Of a stretch of 9,834 nt of DNA, positions 5,719-9,834 are shown piece by piece. Below the pieces are notes generated by a model that saw nothing but the letters and a program-made list of their open reading frames with translations, was not told where the DNA came from and made no database searches. Source of the stretch: Bacteroidales bacterium (GTDB taxonomy: Bacteria > Bacteroidota > Bacteroidia > Bacteroidales > P3); the NCBI GenBank assembly GCA_021443125.1, contig JABUUQ010000002.1:283803-293636 (forward strand). The letters run 5' to 3'. Positions within the stretch are counted from its first letter, which is position 1, and each line of letters opens with the position of its first letter. A program made the translations under genes and the position numbers.

Positions 5719-7752
5719 CTACCAAAGTTTTACACGATTCTCTGGGGCAACATAAAGTTTGTCTCCAGGTTTTACGTTGAAAGCTTCGTACCACATATCA
5801 ATATGAGGCAAAGATGCATTAACTCTCAAACGACCCAATGAGTGAGGATCTGATTTTGTCTGAACTCTTATTTGTTGTTCTGTAATGTTTGAAGCCCATA
5901 CTCCTGCATAAGCCAAGAAAAATCTTTGGTCTGCTGTCAAACCATTGATAGTTGGCAATGTTTTTCCTTTGGTTGCGTTTTTGTATGCAGTCCAAGCAAC
6001 TTGCAAACCACCATGGTCAGCCAAATTTTCACCCAAAGTCAGTTCTCCGTTAGCGAACAGGTCTGGAAGTATCTCTATTTTTGAGAAGAAATCAACGCAA
6101 ACTTGTGCTCTTGATTTGAAATTATCAACATCTGAATCAACCCACCAGTCTGTCATATTGCCATCCTTATCGTAGTGAGAGCCTTGGTCGTCGAATCCGT
6201 GAGTCATTTCGTGTCCTATAACAACTCCTATTGCTCCATAATTGAAAGCATCGTCTGCCTCAGCATCAAAGAAAGGATATTGAAGAATTCCGGCAGGGAA
6301 ACAAATCTCGTTGGTTGTTGGGTTGTAGTAAGCATTGACTGTTTGTGGATACATGAACCATTCTTCTATATCTACAGGCTGTCCGGCTTTTCTGTCAAGG
6401 TCATCTTTGGTGTGAAAGCGATGACACTCCATTATGTTCTCGTAATATGATTTGCTTGGGTCGATTGTAAGTGCTGAATAGTCTTTCCATGTGTCTGGAT
6501 AGCCGATTTTAACATAGAAAGTAAGAAGTTTTTCCAATGCAGCAAGCTTTGTTTCAGGTGTCATCCAATCTTGAGCTTTTATTCTTTCAGCCAAAGCTAT
6601 CTGAAGGTTCTTTACAAGTTTTTCCATTCTTGTTTTAGATGATTCAGGGAAGTATTTTTCAGCATAAATCTTACCTAAAGCTTCGCCCATCTGACTTTCA
6701 ACCTGAGAAGTGCAACGACGCCATCTTGGTTGCATTTCTTTGCTGCCTGAAAGTGTTCTGCCAAAGAAATCAAAGTTAGCTTCTGCTATCTCATCTGAAA
6801 GATAAGATACTGAAGATGTGATAACATCCCATTCAAGATAAGCTTTATAGTCGGCAGTTTTCATATTGGCGATTATTTCGTCGGTTCCCTTAACAAAAGA
6901 AGGCTGTCCGACAACCATCATCTGATATGTTGAAGAAGGAACACCCATTGCCTGCATTATTTTTGACAATTGAACATGTGGATAGTTCTTTTCAAAGTCT
7001 GCCAAAGACATTTTGTTGTAATTCTTCTCTACATCTCTAAGTTCTGTCTGAGATAGTGAAACTTTTGCCAAAGCAGTCTCTACTCTCATTATGCTTTCCA
7101 TTTTCTTTGTTGCCTCTTTCTTTGAGAAACCAAAGTATTGGAACATGCGAACTATGTGATTTTTGTAGGCATTACGAATTTTCACTGTCTCTGCATCATT
7201 ATCAAGATAGTATTCTCTTTGTCCAAGAGTTGTTCCTCCTTGATAGATGTTAAGAATATTGTTCTTTGAATCTTTTTCATCGGCATTGAAACCCATATAC
7301 ATAAACTCTTGCACACCATTCTTTGCTTGTTTAAGTTGCCAAGCAAAAAGGTCCGCATTTGTTTTGCAAGCCTCCAATTCTTTTATTGTTGGCATCACAG
7401 GAGCAGAGCCTTCGTTGTTGCGGCGTGTTGAATCCATAGCCATTTTGTAAAGGTCTGAAAGTTTTCTCTCTGTTGTTCCTTTGGCGTATTCTTTATTCAT
7501 CAATTCGTTAAGGATATTGTTTATTCTTTCTGAGTTATCCTTTGCCAATTGGTCAAAAGAGCCGAAACGAGAATAAGCAGCAGGCAATGGATTATTCTTC
7601 ATCCAGCCACCACAAGCATATTCATAGAAATCCTCTGCAGGTTTTACATTCTGGTCTAAGTTTTCCATTCTTATTCCAGCAGCATTCTGTGCTGTAGCAG
7701 TAAGACCAGCAACTGCAAATAACATAACAGGAATTAGTTTTTTCATTTTCAT
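5719..7752 (-). CDS. pepO: Periplasmic M13-family (neprilysin-like) zinc endopeptidase
   Basis: A 677-residue secreted metallopeptidase expected to cut short peptides in the periplasm. An N-terminal signal peptide is visible (MKMKKLIPV, a hydrophobic core, and an A-x-A site with cleavage likely after A21). There is no lipobox cysteine, so it should be soluble. The M13 N-terminal domain begins with the 'DFYEYACGGWMKNNPLP' pattern. The catalytic part has NAYYNP, the zinc motif HEMTH (H514, E515, H518), ENLAD (E575, D579) and the substrate-binding H637/R643 in DPHSLGRLRVN. Length equals that of typical bacterial PepO. The frame could begin at TTG 7758, but ATG 7752 gives a normal signal peptide and is preferred; ATG 7746 is also possible. 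It has its own promoter at 7798-7829 and terminator at 5651-5691, so it is probably monocistronic. Confidence 0.95.
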   Translation of the reverse strand: MKMKKLIPVMLFAVAGLTATAQNAAGIRMENLDQNVKPAEDFYEYACGGWMKNNPLPAAYSRFGSFDQLAKDNSERINNILNELMNKEYAKGTTERKLSDLYKMAMDSTRRNNEGSAPVMPTIKELEACKTNADLFAWQLKQAKNGVQEFMYMGFNADEKDSKNNILNIYQGGTTLGQREYYLDNDAETVKIRNAYKNHIVRMFQYFGFSKKEATKKMESIMRVETALAKVSLSQTELRDVEKNYNKMSLADFEKNYPHVQLSKIMQAMGVPSSTYQMMVVGQPSFVKGTDEIIANMKTADYKAYLEWDVITSSVSYLSDEIAEANFDFFGRTLSGSKEMQPRWRRCTSQVESQMGEALGKIYAEKYFPESSKTRMEKLVKNLQIALAERIKAQDWMTPETKLAALEKLLTFYVKIGYPDTWKDYSALTIDPSKSYYENIMECHRFHTKDDLDRKAGQPVDIEEWFMYPQTVNAYYNPTTNEICFPAGILQYPFFDAEADDAFNYGAIGVVIGHEMTHGFDDQGSHYDKDGNMTDWWVDSDVDNFKSRAQVCVDFFSKIEILPDLFANGELTLGENLADHGGLQVAWTAYKNATKGKTLPTINGLTADQRFFLAYAGVWASNITEQQIRVQTKSDPHSLGRLRVNASLPHIDMWYEAFNVKPGDKLYVAPENRVKLW

Positions 7753-7797
7753 CGTCAATTATTTTATTTTTTGATTTGGTTATCTAAAAAAGAATTG

Positions 7798-7829
7798 CAA
7801 ATTTACAAATTGTTTAACAATTAACCAAA
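7798..7829 (-). promoter_or_regulatory. Bacteroidota-type promoter of pepO, overlapping the upstream gene's 3' end
   Basis: On the - strand, TTTG (7829-7826), then 20 nt, then TAAATTTG (7805-7798): an exact match to TTTG / TAnnTTTG. The spacer holds a perfect dyad, AATTGTT-T-AACAATT at 7808-7822, and this contains the stop codon (7814-7816) of the preceding membrane-protein gene. The -7 box ends about 45 nt before the pepO ATG. Confidence 0.75.
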
Positions 7830-8800
7830 ATCTTTACAACTGTAAGTATAATCAAAACTATTATAAAGGTATCTGCATATAGTGCTCTCTTGATATTAAG
7901 GAACAATACTGCAAGCATATAAGCCAAAGGCATTGCAAAAACCAATGTCATGGAAGGCATGGTCAAATTATAGACAAAAGGAAAGATTGCTATTGCAAAA
8001 TATAGTGTTATTGTTGAGATTCTTTTTCTCACAGAAAGTTTTTGTTCAAAACGAATCGACATTGTTTTCAACAAAGCAGGTATTCCCAAAAATGCTATCA
8101 AATAAACCATATATACAATCTGTATTGGCTGGTTCAGAATGTTGAAATCTGGCAATATAGCATAATGATCATAAAGGAAATTAAGAATAAGAGTTGTGTT
8201 ATCGCTCAAATAGTAATATACCATAAGGATGATGAATGGTGTTAGAAAGCCAAAAATGCTTACAAAGAAAGAACGCCATTTATATATTTTGAAATTGAAC
8301 AAACCTATCCATATCCAAAGCATCAAAAGTATTGAAGGAGTATATATCAATGAAGCTATGGCAAGGAAAAACGTTGTAAGAAAAATCTCATCCAAACCTT
8401 CTTTTTTGTTATAGCATTGAAGAAAAGTATACAAGCCAAGTATCAAGAAAGTATTTGCCAGCAAAAGACTGCTAAGTGTCATAGTTCTATAATCGTTACT
8501 CATCAGCAACATATAGATAAAAGCCGTAAGATAGGAATTTTTTCTTGCCAAAGTGTAGTGGGTAACAATAAAATTAAGCATCACACCCTGCAACAACACC
8601 AATACAAATGCAATCAAGACAGCCCAAAAACTATTCCCGCAAAATCCCGAAATGATGAAATCGTATAGCGGCATATCCATCCTTTTACTCACAACGATTT
8701 CAGGAGGATTTATAAATGCTGGCAACCACAATAGTATAGGAGTAATTGCCAATAAAACAAATTGCAAGAAATAGTTTTTCTTAAATACTGATATTATCAT
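7814..8800 (-). CDS. Polytopic inner-membrane protein, probably DUF6427 family
   Basis: A 328-residue very hydrophobic protein with roughly nine or ten membrane helices (approximately 12-28, 52-82, 88-105, 109-127, 140-170, 174-198, 228-246, 265-285, 289-304, 309-327) and almost no long soluble loops. The short cytoplasmic-type loops carry basic residues (KSRFEQKLSVRKR-like segment near 250-262). There is no signal peptide or recognisable catalytic motif. Overall shape and start (MIISVFKKNYFLQF) remind me of the Bacteroidota-specific DUF6427 proteins, sometimes mis-annotated as beta-carotene monooxygenases, whose function is unknown. The start at ATG 8800 is the only usable one, since the next Met is at residue 41. 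It lies 155 nt below pckA across a terminator. I assign no function. Confidence 0.8.
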   Translation of the reverse strand: MIISVFKKNYFLQFVLLAITPILLWLPAFINPPEIVVSKRMDMPLYDFIISGFCGNSFWAVLIAFVLVLLQGVMLNFIVTHYTLARKNSYLTAFIYMLLMSNDYRTMTLSSLLLANTFLILGLYTFLQCYNKKEGLDEIFLTTFFLAIASLIYTPSILLMLWIWIGLFNFKIYKWRSFFVSIFGFLTPFIILMVYYYLSDNTTLILNFLYDHYAILPDFNILNQPIQIVYMVYLIAFLGIPALLKTMSIRFEQKLSVRKRISTITLYFAIAIFPFVYNLTMPSMTLVFAMPLAYMLAVLFLNIKRALYADTFIIVLIILTVVKILVNC

Positions 8801-8877
8801 CTTTGCAAAAATTTATATTAAAATACTTATTCTCATACGAAAAAAAGAAAAAAAAGATACATTTTTTTAAGTCAAAC

Positions 8878-8904
8878 AAAAAAGACGCCTTCGGAAAAGC
8901 GTCT
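8878..8904 (-). terminator. Intrinsic terminator after pckA
   Basis: AGACGC (8883-8888) pairs with GCGTCT (8899-8904), extended inward by three pairs to a 9-bp stem with a 4-nt loop. On the - strand it runs into a T-run (A8878-A8883 on the + strand). It begins about 51 nt after the pckA stop. The rest of 8801-8877 is very A/T rich and shows no clear promoter. Confidence 0.85.
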
Positions 8905-8955
8905 GTAATTATCAAATTGTTATAGTAAGAAACTATTCTTGCATAACCTTTTTCA

Positions 8956-9834
8956 TTAAAGTTGAGGACCTGCAGCAACTAATGCTTTGCCTGCTTCGTT
9001 TGTTTCATATTTTTTGAAATTCTTAACAAATCTATCTGCCAAATCCTTAGCCTTAACCTCCCATTCAGAAGAATTTGCATAGGTGTCGCGAGGATCAAGG
9101 ATGTTGGTATCTACGCCTTCAAGTTTTGTTGGAACAGTAAAATTGAAATAAGGTATCTGTTTTGTTGGAGCCTTGTCTATAGAGCCGTTAAGTATAGCGT
9201 CTATAATGCCTCTTGTATCTTTTATTGAGATACGCTTGCCTGTTCCGTTCCATCCGGTATTCACCAAATAAGCTTTTGCGCCTGATTGTTTCATTCTCTT
9301 GACAAGTTCTTCAGCATACTTTGTTGGATGAAGTTCCAAGAAAGCTTGACCGAAGCAAGCAGAGAATGTAGGCACTGGCTCTTTGATTCCTATTTCTGTA
9401 CCTGCAAGTTTTGCTGTGAAACCGCTTAGGAAATAGTATTTTGTTTGCTCTTCGCTAAGAATACTTACAGGAGGCAGTACTCCAAAAGCATCTGCAGACA
9501 AGAAAATGACTTGTTTTGCAGCAGGCGCAGTGGAAACAGGTCTGACAATATTCTTTATGTGATAGATTGGATAGGAAACACGTGTATTTTCAGTAACTGA
9601 TTTGTCTGCAAAGTCTATATTGCCATCCTTGTCAACAGTTACATTTTCAAGAAGTGCATCTCTGCGAATTGCTCCATAGATGTCTGGTTCTGCTTCCTTG
9701 TCGAGATTGATTACTTTGGCATAGCATCCACCTTCGAAGTTAAACACGCCATTGTCATCCCAACCATGTTCGTCGTCGCCTATAAGTTTGCGCTTTGGAT
9801 CGGTTGAAAGTGTTGTTTTACCTGTACCAGAAAG
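8956..9834 (-). CDS. pckA: Phosphoenolpyruvate carboxykinase (ATP), 5' partial
   Basis: The C-terminal 292 residues of the enzyme that interconverts oxaloacetate + ATP and phosphoenolpyruvate + CO2 + ADP; in anaerobic Bacteroidales it often runs in the CO2-fixing direction toward succinate. The frame is open to the right edge, so roughly the first 240 residues lie outside the window. It opens inside the P-loop (LSGTGKTTLSTDP; K6/T7 here correspond to E. coli K254/T255). Next is the metal/nucleotide motif GDDEHGWDD (D20, D21 = D268, D269), the substrate arginine R85 (= R333) in NTRVSYPI, then SADAFGVLPPVS, NTGWNGTGKRISI and the AAGPQL C-terminus. All catalytic residues in the visible part are intact. 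A GTG at 9747 is an internal valine, not the start. A terminator follows at 8878-8904. Confidence 0.97.
   Translation of the reverse strand, partial: LSGTGKTTLSTDPKRKLIGDDEHGWDDNGVFNFEGGCYAKVINLDKEAEPDIYGAIRRDALLENVTVDKDGNIDFADKSVTENTRVSYPIYHIKNIVRPVSTAPAAKQVIFLSADAFGVLPPVSILSEEQTKYYFLSGFTAKLAGTEIGIKEPVPTFSACFGQAFLELHPTKYAEELVKRMKQSGAKAYLVNTGWNGTGKRISIKDTRGIIDAILNGSIDKAPTKQIPYFNFTVPTKLEGVDTNILDPRDTYANSSEWEVKAKDLADRFVKNFKKYETNEAGKALVAAGPQL

Noticed and set aside
7753..7758. TTG start two codons before the chosen pepO start
   Set aside because: ATG 7752 gives a standard signal peptide, so no rare start is needed.
8806..8813. A promoter-like AATTTTTG just before the DUF6427-like gene
   Set aside because: It has one mismatch to TAnnTTTG, no clean TTTG at the right spacing, and would place the RNA start almost on the ATG.
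8821..8882. A-rich tract as an origin or mobile-element end
   Set aside because: There are no ordered repeats, inverted ends or flanking duplications; it is ordinary AT-rich spacer next to a terminator.

Overview
The window looks like chromosomal DNA from an AT-rich member of the Bacteroidota, most likely an anaerobic gut-type Bacteroidales. Three things point there. The gene content is typical of the group: Bat aerotolerance proteins, an RseC-like protein, an M13 peptidase close to Bacteroides PepO, and an ATP-type PEP carboxykinase ending in AAGPQL. Three upstream regions carry the Bacteroidota promoter pattern (TTTG, about 20 nt, TAnnTTTG). There are almost no Shine-Dalgarno sequences. I see no phage, insertion sequence, CRISPR array, tRNA or rRNA.

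Layout. Positions 1-1617 (+ strand) hold the end of a bat operon. The C-terminal part of BatD runs in frame, without a stop, into a complete BatE-like protein, and an RseC-like membrane protein follows 6 nt later. A strong hairpin at 1632-1675 separates these from the - strand genes and probably terminates transcription from both sides. Every remaining gene is on the - strand. From left to right these are comB (1696-2421), hutH (2504-4006), rnhB (4179-4775), purQ (4777-5469), the M13 peptidase pepO (5719-7752), a polytopic membrane protein resembling DUF6427 (7814-8800), and the C-terminal part of pckA (8956 to the right edge).

Transcription units. purQ and rnhB form a tight pair with 1 nt between stop and start, and rnhB uses a TTG start. 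hutH, pepO and probably purQ have their own promoters with a shared extended -7 box. pckA, pepO and hutH are each followed by a hairpin plus T-run, so most units are short. The genes do not form one pathway. They are housekeeping and metabolic genes: anaplerosis/gluconeogenesis, purine synthesis, RNA-DNA hybrid removal, histidine breakdown, envelope proteolysis, and an envelope/oxidative-stress pair.

The structure not explained by the genes is a 21-bp periodic repeat in two intergenic regions (about 1626-1688 and 5554-5658, opposite orientation). Its units end in ACGCCGT or ACGGCGT, so neighbouring units can pair with each other. At the first locus that pairing is the terminator. At the second it gives two interleaved inverted repeats. 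I found no new defence or mobile system. The repeat, the BatD-BatE fusion and the palindromes inside promoter spacers are the points most worth a second look.
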